From Paramesorhizobium salinisoli (GTDB taxonomy: Bacteria > Pseudomonadota > Alphaproteobacteria > Rhizobiales > Rhizobiaceae), in assembly GCF_003335045.1 (NCBI RefSeq), contig NZ_QOZG01000002.1, forward strand, positions 310,001 through 374,000: a stretch of 64,000 nucleotides of DNA, given 5' to 3'. The position numbers were made by a program, and so were the translations under genes. Positions 23,918-36,685 of the stretch are shown piece by piece (position 1 is the stretch's first letter; each line of letters opens with the position of its first letter). The notes under the pieces were generated by a model. That model did no database searches. It was not told the origin of the DNA and saw only the letters and a program-made list of their open reading frames with translations.

Positions 23918-24405
23918 AGAGCCTCCGGGGTATGCGCCGGGTGGATATCATCCCGCCCCCGGAAGGCGCGGTAAAGCGCCAGCACCGAACGGATGACAAC
24001 CGCCACTACGAAAACCGGGAATATGGAATAGACGACATCGAAACGGATGCGCGTCACCGGCGTCGAATCGATCTTCATGAAGCTGACATAGTCGACGATG
24101 GCAGGAAACGCGCTGGCGAAAGCGAGCCCCAGTATGACATGGCCGATAATGGTGAGCACGCGGCGCGACCGCGCGCTGACCGCATCGCTCAGCATGGAGA
24201 AGCTGACGTGATCGCTTTCGTCAAGAAGGAAGGCGGAGGTCCAGAAGACCGTCCAGATATAGAGGATGACACATGCCTCGGATGTCCATCCCAGCGGATG
24301 GTTGAGGACATAACGCATGAATATCTGGAGAAGGAAAGCCGCGAACATGGCCGTGAGCAATGCCACGGCCACGATTTCGGCAAGCTTGCGCGCTCTGGAC
24401 AGCAT
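23914..24405 (-). CDS. dctQ: TRAP transporter small permease (DctQ)
   Basis: A 163-aa protein with four predicted membrane helices (AEIVAVALLTAMFAAFLLQIFM, ACVILYIWTVFWTSAFLL, TIIGHVILGLAFASAFPAIV, FPVFVVAVVIRSVLALYRAF). The pattern FMRYVLNHPLGWTSE is the DctQ family signature. It sits 9 bp after dctP and overlaps dctM by 4 nt. Confidence 0.94.
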   Translation of the reverse strand: MLSRARKLAEIVAVALLTAMFAAFLLQIFMRYVLNHPLGWTSEACVILYIWTVFWTSAFLLDESDHVSFSMLSDAVSARSRRVLTIIGHVILGLAFASAFPAIVDYVSFMKIDSTPVTRIRFDVVYSIFPVFVVAVVIRSVLALYRAFRGRDDIHPAHTPEAL

Positions 24406-24414
24406 TATTCCGCT

Positions 24415-25410
24415 TTACTTGACGGCGTTGATCTTGTCGACGATGCCCTCGGGCCAGCTCTTGGCGAAATCCGAGGTCTGGTAAGCCTTCTGCACCCGCT
24501 CGCGGAAGGCATCCCGGTTCGGCTCATAGACGGAGAGCCCCTGCCTCTTGAAGAACTCGACCAGTTCCGCCTCGTCCCTGATACGGTTCTCGTCATTATA
24601 GGCGATGGCCTTCTGCGCCGCTTCCATGACCTTAGCCTTCTGATCGTCGGAGAGCTTGTCCCAAGTCTTTGACGAGATCGACAGGAAAATGGCGTCGACC
24701 AGATGATTGGTCAGCACGATCTGCTTGGTCACTTCGTAGAATTTGGCGGCCTTGTCGGTCGGCAGGGGATTGTCCTGGCCGTCAGCCACGCCGGTCTGCA
24801 GCGCGGTATATATTTCACCGAAGGCGATCGACACTGGGCTCGCGCCCAGAGCGGAGCCGAGGAACTGCCAGGCATCGGAGCCAGGCATACGCAGCTTGAC
24901 GCCGCTCAGATCATCAGGTGTTTCGATCTTCTTGTCGCCGCGCAGATTGAGCTGGCGCGTGCCGAGATAGCCGACATCGAGGATCTTGAGGCCCATCTGT
25001 TCCTCGACCATGCCGTAGAACTGCTTGCCGATATCGCCGCGGAACACCTTCTTCTGGTGCTCGGGATCGCGGATCAGATAGCCAGCCGTGAAGACGGACC
25101 ATTCGGGGATCTGCTTGGCAATGTCCTGCGCGGAAATCATTGCCATGTCGAGATTGCCGCGCTGCATGGCGGCCGGCTCCGTGCCCTGCTTGAACAGCGT
25201 CGCATTGAGATGGATTTCGACGTTGAACTGGCCAGGGGCCAGCTTTTCCAGCTCATCCTTGAACACGGGCAGCATCTTGGCATGCCAGTCGGACTCAATG
25301 GCCGGCGTGGAGATGCGCAGCTTGATCGCATCGGCGGCAAGAGCAGGCATGGCGCCTGAAATCAATGCGCCTGCGGCCGCGATCATTGCAATGCGTCTGG
25401 TTATCTTCAT
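24415..25410 (-). CDS. dctP: TRAP transporter substrate-binding protein (DctP)
   Basis: A 331-aa periplasmic protein. The Sec signal peptide is MKITRRIAMIAAAGALISGAM with cleavage near ALA-ADA. The DctP fold is shown by LRISTPAIESDWHAK, GTEPAAMQRGNLDMAMIS, GVKLRMPGSDAWQFLGSAL and GEIYTALQTGVADGQDNP, where the conserved Arg of the LRMPGS segment binds the substrate carboxylate in family members. GGAGG lies upstream of the ATG at 25410. The substrate is probably an organic (sugar or keto) acid given the neighbouring lyase, but is not identifiable. Confidence 0.95.
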   Translation of the reverse strand: MKITRRIAMIAAAGALISGAMPALAADAIKLRISTPAIESDWHAKMLPVFKDELEKLAPGQFNVEIHLNATLFKQGTEPAAMQRGNLDMAMISAQDIAKQIPEWSVFTAGYLIRDPEHQKKVFRGDIGKQFYGMVEEQMGLKILDVGYLGTRQLNLRGDKKIETPDDLSGVKLRMPGSDAWQFLGSALGASPVSIAFGEIYTALQTGVADGQDNPLPTDKAAKFYEVTKQIVLTNHLVDAIFLSISSKTWDKLSDDQKAKVMEAAQKAIAYNDENRIRDEAELVEFFKRQGLSVYEPNRDAFRERVQKAYQTSDFAKSWPEGIVDKINAVK

Positions 25411-25522
25411 CGTTTCCTCCCTGGACTTTCCCACCGGCAAGGGGTCTCTCCCACCCGACATGACGGCCACATGATAATTTATGTTACACGGCATTCGCCC
25501 TCTTGCAACATAAAAAACACAC

Positions 25523-25536
25523 ACTAACATGTTAGT
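25523..25536. promoter_or_regulatory. Perfect 14-bp palindrome, likely GntR-family operator
   Basis: ACTAACATGTTAGT is perfectly symmetrical and lies in the 149-bp gap between the divergent dctP and lyase genes, 23 bp before the lyase start. A second inverted pair, TTTATGTT (25478-25485) and AACATAAA (25507-25514), lies nearby. GntR/FCD regulators usually bind short palindromes in such gaps, and a gene for one follows the lyase. Confidence 0.6.
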
Positions 25537-25559
25537 TCCAATTCAACAGGAAATGCACC

Positions 25560-26447
25560 GTGACCACACTTGAGAGATTCGGCCTATCCGTCGCACTGGC
25601 GACCCCCTTCAACCGCGATGGCAGCATCGATCTGGTCAGGCTCGGCGATCACGCGGCTGTCTGCCTCGAAGGCGGCTGCGACAGCATTACCGTGTTTGGC
25701 ACGACCGGCGAAGGCGCGTCGATCGGCGCGGATGAACGCGGCCAGATGCTCGACCATATCAGCCGCACCGCCATCAAGCCCGGCCAGATCGTCACCTGCA
25801 TCGCCGCGACTTCGATTGAGGATGCGGCGCGGCAATGCCGTGAGGCGCTCGACTTTGGCTGCAAGGCGCTGCTCCTGCCCCCACCCTTCTATTTCAAGGG
25901 CGTCAGCGACGACGGCGTGTTCGGCTGGTATGCCGGCCTTCTGGAAAGAATCGGCCCGGATGTCCGCGACGCCATTCTCTACAACATTCCTTCCGTCACG
26001 TCGGTGACGGTTTCGCAGGACGTGCTGACGCGGCTGCGTGCGGCATTCGGCGGCGTGATCACCGGCATCAAGGATTCCGGCGGCAACTGGAAATATACCG
26101 AGGGGCTGCTCGAGGCCCATAGCGACATTGCAATTTTGGTCGGTGACGAGCGCCACCTCGCGGCCGCAGTCCAACGCGGCGGACAGGGTGCGATCTCGGG
26201 CATCGCCAATCTCTTCCCGGCAGAAATGCGCGGGCTCGCCATAGACGGCCAGGACGACGCGCGCATCCGGGCGCTCGTCGAACTGGTCTTGCGCTATCCC
26301 GTGGTTCCCGCCATCAAGGTGCTGATGGCACATATGTCGGGCCATGCCGGATGGACGAGCGTACGCGCGCCGCTGGTCGATGCCAATGACGCTGCCGACA
26401 CGCTGATCAGCAGCTTTCAGGCCATCATGGCGCAAAACGCGGCCTGA
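25560..26447 (+). CDS. Dihydrodipicolinate synthase / N-acetylneuraminate lyase superfamily protein
   Basis: A 295-aa class I (Schiff-base) aldolase or dehydratase of the DapA/NanA superfamily. Motifs: ALATPFNRDGSID, the carboxylate-binding TTGEG loop (FGTTGEGASIG), the catalytic Tyr region LYNIPS and the Schiff-base Lys in GIKDSGGN (about residue 171), then GAISGIANLFP. The start is a GTG at 25560 after AGGA. Neighbours (TRAP importer, GntR regulator) indicate catabolism of an imported acid, for instance an aldonic or keto-deoxy acid, rather than lysine synthesis. The exact reaction cannot be assigned. Confidence 0.88.
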   Translation: MTTLERFGLSVALATPFNRDGSIDLVRLGDHAAVCLEGGCDSITVFGTTGEGASIGADERGQMLDHISRTAIKPGQIVTCIAATSIEDAARQCREALDFGCKALLLPPPFYFKGVSDDGVFGWYAGLLERIGPDVRDAILYNIPSVTSVTVSQDVLTRLRAAFGGVITGIKDSGGNWKYTEGLLEAHSDIAILVGDERHLAAAVQRGGQGAISGIANLFPAEMRGLAIDGQDDARIRALVELVLRYPVVPAIKVLMAHMSGHAGWTSVRAPLVDANDAADTLISSFQAIMAQNAA

Positions 26448-26469
26448 TCGAAACCAACAGGGAACTGGC

Positions 26470-27135
26470 ATGCGCAACAATGACGGCGAGTCCACCAAAC
26501 AGCGCGATCAGGCATACCGTTCGTTCACGCGCCATCTGCTGGCGAGCGATATCCGGCCCGGCCAGTTCATTTCCCAGCGCGAGCTCGTCGCGCTAACGCA
26601 GATGCCGCTTGGCGCGATCCGCGAGCTGGTGCCGCGGCTCGAGGCGGAAGGGTTGATCACCACCATTCCGCAGCGCGGCATGCAGATCGCGCCGATCGAC
26701 TACAGCCTCGTCCGCGATGCCTATCAGTTCCGGCTGATCCTGGAGAAGGAAGCCATCCGGCACTTCACCATGACGGCAAAAGACGAGGCCATAGCCGCGA
26801 TCAGGGCCAGCCACGAGACGATCCTGCGTCGGGTGGAAACGGAGGGTTCCACGGCGCAAATCGTCAATGACGCGCAGGCCGTTGACTGGGGCTTCCACGA
26901 CATATTGGTCGAGTCGCTCGGCAACGAGATCGTCACCAGCACCTATCGGGTGAACTCGTTGAAGATCCGCCTCATCCGCCAGGAACTGATACGGATCGAC
27001 GGCCATGTCGTCCCGGTAATGCATGAGCATCTGGGAATTATCGCCGAAATCGAAAAACGCGACCCAGCGGCAGCGGCAGCGGCGCTCGAACGCCACATCC
27101 TCGGCGCGCGGCAGCGCGCCATCGGCATGCCCTGA
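26470..27135 (+). CDS. GntR family (FCD) transcriptional regulator
   Basis: A 221-aa regulator with an N-terminal winged HTH (LLASDIRPGQFISQRELVALTQMPLGAIRELVPRLEAEGLITTIPQRGMQI) and a C-terminal all-helical FCD domain. The FCD metal/ligand residues are suggested by DWGFHDILVESLGNE and HEHLGIIAEIEKRDP ... ALERHI. It lies 22 bp after the lyase, probably in one operon, and is the best candidate to bind the ACTAACATGTTAGT palindrome and control both divergent units. Confidence 0.92.
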   Translation: MRNNDGESTKQRDQAYRSFTRHLLASDIRPGQFISQRELVALTQMPLGAIRELVPRLEAEGLITTIPQRGMQIAPIDYSLVRDAYQFRLILEKEAIRHFTMTAKDEAIAAIRASHETILRRVETEGSTAQIVNDAQAVDWGFHDILVESLGNEIVTSTYRVNSLKIRLIRQELIRIDGHVVPVMHEHLGIIAEIEKRDPAAAAAALERHILGARQRAIGMP

Positions 27136-27273
27136 CGCGGGGGCTGCCCTCATGCCCTGCGTTTCGGGGCCGTGTCCGGTTCAAGGTGAAGCCAGGAAAA
27201 TAAAACGAACGAAGGCAGCCCTCAGGACCGCCTTCGTCTCTTGCGTCTAATGCCTTGGGAGGCTTGAGAGCGA

Positions 27274-27615
27274 TTACCGCCCAGCCACGATCGACGCAAT
27301 CACGCCGCTGGCAATGCTTATCAGGAGATAGTCATTGTCTACCCGAACCCACTGTTGTCCGCGCGCCGGCCTGCGCAGCTGATAGCGGCTATAGTCGCGC
27401 ACGACATGGCCGCGATAACTGCGTGGCAGGGCCCTGCCCCGCGACCAACGTTCGCGACGGTCATTCTGACGACGCATATCCCGGCGGTCGTCATGACGCT
27501 TGCCATAGGACTTTTCGACCCGATGCTCATAGCCGTGTTTCGGCTGGTATTGCGCAAGGGCTGCGGTGGGAGCGAGGAAGGACAGAGCGGTGACGGCGAT
27601 AACAAGACTTTTCAT
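27274..27615 (-). CDS. RcnB-family periplasmic protein
   Basis: A 113-aa protein. Residues 1-21 form a signal peptide (MKSLVIAVTALSFLAPTAALA). A very basic Arg/Asp-rich middle follows (KRHDDRRDMRRQNDRRERW). The C-terminal RcnB-like pattern is LPRSYRG-VVRDYSRYQLRRPARGQQWVRVDNDYLLI. The family is named for a nickel/cobalt homeostasis protein of E. coli, but many alphaproteobacterial members have no proven metal role. It lies 117 bp downstream of metH on the same strand. Confidence 0.82.
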   Translation of the reverse strand: MKSLVIAVTALSFLAPTAALAQYQPKHGYEHRVEKSYGKRHDDRRDMRRQNDRRERWSRGRALPRSYRGHVVRDYSRYQLRRPARGQQWVRVDNDYLLISIASGVIASIVAGR

Positions 27616-27732
27616 CTTGATTCCTTTTATTGGGGGACGAGTTTAACGCCCCCAACTTGGTCCTGACTGAGTGAATGGTACATGAATGGCAGGATTAAAT
27701 ATTGGTAATGCGGCCGTTCGAATTTGTGAGCC

Positions 27733-31515
<3,783 letters not shown>

Positions 31516-31565
31516 AGGAGAAATTACCCGCTGTGCCTGCCGATGGAAATAGTGAGCAGACTTAA

Positions 31566-31589
31566 TGACATAAAGATATGTTTATGTCA
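31566..31589. promoter_or_regulatory. 24-bp palindromic operator upstream of metH (SahR/SamR-like)
   Basis: TGACATAAA-N6-TTTATGTCA with a central GATATG gives symmetry over 24 bp with a single mismatched pair. It is 50 bp upstream of the metH start. The ATAAAGATAT core resembles, from memory, the box of the ArsR-family S-adenosylhomocysteine sensor SahR/SamR that controls methionine-cycle genes in alphaproteobacteria. The sequence symmetry is certain; the regulator identity is inferred. Confidence 0.65.
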
Positions 31590-31678
31590 ATGAAGCGCGA
31601 TGATTTCCCGGCATGGCAGAGCAACCCGCGCATCGGAGGGAAGCGCGGGGGAAGCAGGCCGACGGTGAGAGCGTCTCG

Positions 31679-31921
31679 TCAGTTTCGCAGCGGCCCCGCG
31701 AGAGTACCGATCAAAGCAAGAAACATGATCCGCAATTGATGCGGGCCTGCCAGATTGCCGCGGTAGAGGTCGAGCTTGCGCACCTCCTCGGCGGCAGCGG
31801 CGGCCATGTCGGCCTCCTTCGGCAACCAGAGGAGCCAAGAGAGAAAGACTTCCTCCGGCGTCTGTTGCACGGTGTTACGCTTTTCCGCGATCGTTTCGGC
31901 TTGTCGTTCGGCAGTACGCAT
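31679..31921 (-). CDS. 80-aa orphan protein downstream of a cobalamin riboswitch
   Basis: An 80-aa protein starting MRTAERQAETIAEKRNTVQQ and ending LALIGTLAGPLRN. It has a polar, Glu/Arg-rich N-terminal half, the segment TPEEVFLSWLLWLPKEADMA, and a short hydrophobic stretch near the C-terminus (IMFLALIGTLAG). No family is recognised and it is not CbtA/CbtB-like. The ATG at 31921 has GGGGA 5 nt upstream; the frame stays open up to 32077, but those extra residues would come from the riboswitch region. It is the first gene behind the B12 riboswitch and lies 163 bp before metH on the same strand. A B12-responsive role is inferred from this position alone. Confidence 0.6.
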   Translation of the reverse strand: MRTAERQAETIAEKRNTVQQTPEEVFLSWLLWLPKEADMAAAAAEEVRKLDLYRGNLAGPHQLRIMFLALIGTLAGPLRN

Positions 31922-32047
31922 CAAAATCCCCGATGATGGCGGCGGGGATATTCGAATGCACGCGTGCTGGAAAATGACGGCGAAAAACCATCGAGCAAGC
32001 GATACACCGGGACACCCCGCCCGTTGACCTCTGTGGACGTTTTCACG

Positions 32048-32252
32048 TCCCTTACCGGGGCAGGTCTCCTGGCTCACAGGTCATCGCCGCTGTCTGGCCT
32101 TCCCGATCCAAGTGCCGGATCAGTGGCATAAGCGACAGCAACTCGCTGCATACAGTTGCGGGGGCAGCGCCGGCCTTGCACTCCAACTGGAATGCGCACC
32201 GGCTTCCCTCTTAGCCTTCTCGCCATCTGCGACTCGAAGGAACCTCGATCGC
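32048..32252 (-). promoter_or_regulatory. Cobalamin (adenosylcobalamin-type) riboswitch
   Basis: On the minus strand the conserved core elements occur in order: GAGGTTCC, AAGAGGGAAGCCGGTGCG, the B12 box region GCTGCCCCCGCAACTGT, GCCACTG, GGGAAGGC, and the closing GTGAGCCAGGAGACCTGCC. These are the hallmark blocks of the cobalamin riboswitch (Rfam RF00174 class). A small hairpin, GGACGT-GAAA-ACGTCC, lies immediately downstream (about 32034-32049) and may belong to the expression platform. The element faces the 80-aa orphan gene and, beyond it, metH. Such riboswitches usually switch genes off when B12 is plentiful. Confidence 0.93.
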
Positions 32253-32462
32253 TCCATTAGCAATGCACGTCTTGGCCTTGTCAACAGGAAGCGGGCAAGC
32301 GGCAACGTTCAAGCATCTGTTAAATTACGGCGCAAAACGTGATTCAGGCGGCGGATTTCCGCTCGGATTCTATCATTTCCGCGCCATAATTGCCTGCGAA
32401 TGAGGCTTGAAAGGGACGATTTCCTGCGATGTGCCGTGATCCGGCGGGCAGAAGGAGGTAAC

Positions 32463-32918
32463 ATGAGAGCTCGTATTTCGGCGGTGTTCGCCGTGTTGAT
32501 GACTTTGGTTATGGGGGGGCTTTCCGGCGCGGCCGGGACGGCAAGCGCCGCTCCGCTTTCCCCCGGCAATCCGCAATCAAGCATAGCGGCGGGACCGGTC
32601 GAGAAAGTTCAGTATCGCGAATACCGGCACCGTGAATTCAGGCATGGTCCGCGGTGGCACCATCGCCGCCATTGGCGCCATCACCACAGATGGGATCGTC
32701 GCTGGGACGGCCCGCGCTGGCATCACCGCCGGCACTACCGTCCCTATTACGGCTGGGATGCGCCACGCTGGCATGCGCCGCGCCGTCATTACCGCCGCCC
32801 GGCGGGGAATGCGCATGTGCGCTGGTGCTATAACCGCTACCGCTCCTACAGGGCCTACGACAACACCTTCCAGCCGCATTACGGTCCGCGGCGCCAGTGT
32901 GTCTCGCCCTATATCTGA
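32463..32918 (+). CDS. BA14K family protein
   Basis: A 151-aa exported protein. The signal peptide is [20 protein letters not shown] with cleavage near ASA-APL. A His/Arg/Trp-rich low-complexity middle follows, with repeated RWHHRRH units. The C-terminal BA14K domain is [25 protein letters not shown]. The family is named after a 14-kDa immunoreactive, lectin-like Brucella protein. A strong AGGAGG lies 7 nt before the ATG at 32463. An intrinsic terminator follows. The preceding interval 32253-32462 holds the promoters of this gene and of the divergent riboswitch transcript. Confidence 0.9.
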   Translation: MRARISAVFAVLMTLVMGGLSGAAGTASAAPLSPGNPQSSIAAGPVEKVQYREYRHREFRHGPRWHHRRHWRHHHRWDRRWDGPRWHHRRHYRPYYGWDAPRWHAPRRHYRRPAGNAHVRWCYNRYRSYRAYDNTFQPHYGPRRQCVSPYI

Positions 32919-32941
32919 AGACGGAACCACCCCCAATTAAG

Positions 32942-32965
32942 AGCCCCGGTTTTCCGGGGCTTTTT
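32942..32965 (+). terminator. Intrinsic terminator of the BA14K gene
   Basis: AGCCCCGG-TTTT-CCGGGGCT, an 8-bp GC-rich stem with a 4-nt loop, followed directly by TTTT. It lies 23 bp after the BA14K stop codon. Confidence 0.9.
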
Positions 32966-33032
32966 CATTCCAGCCCATTGGGAGTAGGCTATGCCCTGTT
33001 TTCATGGGAGTGAAATTGATGGGATGTAGAAA

Positions 33033-33293
33033 ATGAGCGGATCGAGCACGGAGCAGACCGCCATAGGGATGATGGAGATCGCCATCTGCCTTGCGCAGAT
33101 CCTGCACGAATCGGATGCGAGCGCTGCCCGGCGCATGAATTATGCGGCCGGCAAGATCTATAACCGGCTGAAGAGCCAGGGAAACGACGAAGCGGCCGAG
33201 CTCGTCTACACGTTTGGGCGTACACTGCTCGACCGGGAGCTTTTCCCGACAGACGACGATTTACCTAGGGATGCGGAGGTTCATGTGACGTAA
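33033..33293 (+). CDS. Small conserved-looking protein, function unknown
   Basis: An 86-aa soluble, mostly helical protein (MSGSSTEQTAIGMMEIAICL at the start, DRELFPTDDDLPRD near the end). No domain is recognised. Codon composition is normal for the region. Its 3' end overlaps the convergent small membrane-protein gene by 13 bp. Upstream there is only a weak GGGA-like ribosome binding site. Confidence 0.6.
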   Translation: MSGSSTEQTAIGMMEIAICLAQILHESDASAARRMNYAAGKIYNRLKSQGNDEAAELVYTFGRTLLDRELFPTDDDLPRDAEVHVT

Positions 33294-33532
33294 GCACCGA
33301 TCGATGCGCCGACGAAGGCGATCGCTATGGCGATCATGATGCCGTAAATGCGCGGCCGGTCGAACAACACCGCGAAGGCCGAAAACCACGCCACGATGGC
33401 CGCACCGAGGGCAAACAGGAAGCCCGGCTTGTCGGCTACCGTGATATTGACGGCCATCAGCCCGCCGATGATGAGCGCGCCGAACACGATCAGTAGCCCC
33501 GTGGCATATCTTTCGTAATCGTCCATTTCCAT
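33281..33532 (-). CDS. Small membrane protein, function unknown
   Basis: An 83-aa protein with three hydrophobic segments (GLLIVFGALIIGGLMAVNI, GFLFALGAAIVAWFSAFAV, GIMIAIAIAFVGASIGAYV), so probably an inner-membrane protein. The start at 33532 (MEMDDYERY) could instead be the ATG at 33526, which has GAGG at better spacing. The 3' end overlaps the convergent neighbour by 13 bp. Confidence 0.65.
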   Translation of the reverse strand: MEMDDYERYATGLLIVFGALIIGGLMAVNITVADKPGFLFALGAAIVAWFSAFAVLFDRPRIYGIMIAIAIAFVGASIGAYVT

Positions 33533-33717
33533 TCCTCAATTCACAAGCCGCCATGCGACTCGAAAGCAGTCTTCACGCTTCCACAGGCTATTTCTAGGCA
33601 GGCGGCGCAAAAATGTCTCGTCTTATTAGATCGTTCACCGGCCCTTTTGCCCAGACAAACATTATTCCCGTCCCGCTTCAACTGCATCGTTTGGCGATTT
33701 GTGCTAAAATACGCGCC

Positions 33718-34293
33718 ATGGAATCGCTTGGGATGATCATTTTCGAAACGGCCATAGGCGCCTGCGCCATCGCGTGGGGCGACAAGGGTATCGTCGGCGT
33801 TCAACTGCCGGAAGCCGGTGCAGCGGCAACGCAGGCGAGGCTGCAAAAACGGTTTCCGCTGGCGCAGGAGAAGCCGGCTCCCGCTTCCGTCCGGGATGTG
33901 ATCGACCGCATTGTTGCGCTTCTCAGGGGCGAGAAGACCGATCTCTCCAGGGCGCAGCTCGATATGGAGGGATTGCCGGCGCTCCACCGGCAGGTCTATG
34001 AAATCGCGCTCGATATTCCGCCCGGCGAGACCCTGACCTATGGCGCGATCGCCAGGCGGATCGGCGATGTCAGCCTTTCGCAGGCCGTGGGCCAGGCGCT
34101 CGGCAAAAACCCTTTCCCTATCATCGTCCCCTGCCACCGAGTGCTCGGCACCGGCGGCAAGACAGGCGGTTTTTCGGCCAATGGAGGCGCGGAGACGAAG
34201 CTGCGGATGCTGACCATCGAAGGGGCGAGAACCAGCGCTGAACCCGATCTCTTCGGCAATCTGCCGCTCGCGATGAAGCCGCAACGGGGCTAA
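33718..34293 (+). CDS. ogt: Methylated-DNA--protein-cysteine methyltransferase
   Basis: A 191-aa suicide repair enzyme that removes alkyl groups from O6-alkylguanine onto its own Cys. The acceptor Cys139 lies in the invariant PCHRV motif (IIVPCHRVLG). The HTH/arginine-finger region is IPPGETLTYGAIARRIGD, and the C-terminal GGFSANGGAETKLRMLTIEG is typical. The start is uncertain: ATG at 33718 (used here) or at 33733; an earlier in-frame start would add 35 non-family residues. No AdaA-type domain is fused. Confidence 0.95.
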   Translation: MESLGMIIFETAIGACAIAWGDKGIVGVQLPEAGAAATQARLQKRFPLAQEKPAPASVRDVIDRIVALLRGEKTDLSRAQLDMEGLPALHRQVYEIALDIPPGETLTYGAIARRIGDVSLSQAVGQALGKNPFPIIVPCHRVLGTGGKTGGFSANGGAETKLRMLTIEGARTSAEPDLFGNLPLAMKPQRG

Positions 34294-34294
34294 T

Positions 34295-34588
34295 TCAGCG
34301 AAGCTTCGAGACGACATCCGCCGAATAGCGTAGTTCGCGCATCGGGCGGACATGCCTGGTGGTTTCACTATAGGTGGGATGGGCCTTATAAGCAGCAAGG
34401 GCCGCTTCATCGGCGAATTCGGCATAGACGACGATATCGATCCTGTCGCAGAAAGGATCGACCTTGCTGTTCTCCAGAACTTCAAACACGTCGGAATGGG
34501 GAATCGTCCCGAGCCGCTCCAGCCCGGCCCGCATCTCCTCGATATCCTGCCCTTCCCTGGCGCTGAAAAAAACAATGTGCCGGATCAA
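34295..34588 (-). CDS. Dabb (stress-responsive A/B barrel) domain protein
   Basis: A 97-aa protein that begins MIRHIVFFSAREG and contains ERLGTIPHSDVFEVLENS and YAEFADEAALAAYKAHPTY, the pattern of the dimeric alpha/beta-barrel Dabb family (PF07876). Members are small soluble proteins of varied, mostly unknown function. It is convergent with ogt, 1 bp apart. Confidence 0.9.
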   Translation of the reverse strand: MIRHIVFFSAREGQDIEEMRAGLERLGTIPHSDVFEVLENSKVDPFCDRIDIVVYAEFADEAALAAYKAHPTYSETTRHVRPMRELRYSADVVSKLR

Positions 34589-34724
34589 GACCGCTTCCTT
34601 TCGACTGAACGCATCCGCACCACGCCTGCGTCACCGCTGGCGAGATGCGGACCTGCTCTACTCCATATCGGATGGAAACGGAATCACTCATGGAAAGATA
34701 TGAACGCCAAAACCGGCGAAATGA

Positions 34725-35069
34725 TCAGGCCGCGGCGCGACCCGATCCCGTGCCGGGCGCCAGCGTCACCTCGAGGCCGTTCAGTTCCGGCGTCATGATG
34801 AGTTGGCAGGAAAGGCGGGAATTGTCCTCGACATGGAAGGTCTGGTCCAGTTGGTCTTGTTCCTCGTCGAGCGGATCATAGAGCTTCGGCGTCCAGTTCT
34901 CATCCACATAGACATGGCAGGTGCCGCAGGCGCAGGCGCCGCCGCACTCGGCCTTGATGTCCAGACCCCAGTCGCGGATGATCTCCATCACGCGAAAGCC
35001 TTCGAGCGCCTCCAGCGTATGGCGCTTGCCGTTCTGGTCGGTAACGTGGATGAGAAGCGTATCGGACAC
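34725..35069 (-). CDS. Adrenodoxin-type [2Fe-2S] ferredoxin
   Basis: A 114-aa electron carrier. The cluster ligands are in AECGGACACGTCHVYV (C-X5-C-X2-C of the adrenodoxin class) with the fourth Cys in SRLSCQLI. The acidic region YDPLDEEQDQLD is typical of partner-binding surfaces. The start is taken as the GTG at 35069, 5 bp after the reductase stop. The tight spacing behind a ferredoxin-NADP+ reductase, in a block containing cysI, suggests that it carries electrons from that reductase to sulfite reductase (inference). Confidence 0.92.
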   Translation of the reverse strand: MSDTLLIHVTDQNGKRHTLEALEGFRVMEIIRDWGLDIKAECGGACACGTCHVYVDENWTPKLYDPLDEEQDQLDQTFHVEDNSRLSCQLIMTPELNGLEVTLAPGTGSGRAAA

Positions 35070-35074
35070 TATGA

Positions 35075-36154
<1,080 letters not shown>

Positions 36155-36685
36155 TCACGCGGCTGGCGTCCGCCGCCAGCTAAAAGTCCCGTTTGCCTGC
36201 GCCGATCCGCGTCCCGGCTGGTAATAGCCCGGCGTATCGTGCAGATCGCGCGCGTTCAGGCGTTCGAGCGCCACCGGATTGGTCACCTGCAACGTGTCAA
36301 AACCCGCCCGCAGCATGAATACCACCTGGTCGATCAGCACATCGCCCACGGCGCGCAACTCGCCGGAGAAGCCGTGGCGCCCTTTCAGGAGCTCGGCCTT
36401 GGAATAGGATCGGCCATCGTTGAAAGCCGGAAATTGCAGCGCGATCAGCGGGATCGTGTCCAGTTTTTCCAAGAGCGGGCCGATATCCTCGCCCGGCGCC
36501 ACGGAGACCCCGATCCTGCGATTGCTGGTCCGCCTGACCTCGTCATCGAGCCCTAGCCATGCCGCCAGCGGCAGGATGACATCAGGCGCATCGCCCGCCA
36601 CTTCGAGGCTTTCGGCCTCTATATAGGGATCGTCGCGGAAACCTTCACGGCCCCAGAGCTGTTTTTCGTTCTGCGTCTCACTCAT
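36155..36685 (-). CDS. DUF934 protein linked to sulfite reductase
   Basis: A 176-aa protein of the DUF934 family. Key segments: LPLAAWLGLD, RRIGVSVAPGEDIGPLLEKLDTIPLIALQFPAFNDGRSYSKA and LKGRHGFSGELRAVGDVLIDQVVFMLRAGFD. It is consistently found beside cysI/cysH in proteobacteria and may help sulfite reduction, but its activity is not established. Its start overlaps the cysH stop by 4 nt. Confidence 0.92.
   Translation of the reverse strand: MSETQNEKQLWGREGFRDDPYIEAESLEVAGDAPDVILPLAAWLGLDDEVRRTSNRRIGVSVAPGEDIGPLLEKLDTIPLIALQFPAFNDGRSYSKAELLKGRHGFSGELRAVGDVLIDQVVFMLRAGFDTLQVTNPVALERLNARDLHDTPGYYQPGRGSAQANGTFSWRRTPAA

Noticed and set aside
33541-34575. 344-codon minus-strand frame across ogt
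   Set aside because: It runs opposite ogt and out of frame with the Dabb gene; no domain recognised.
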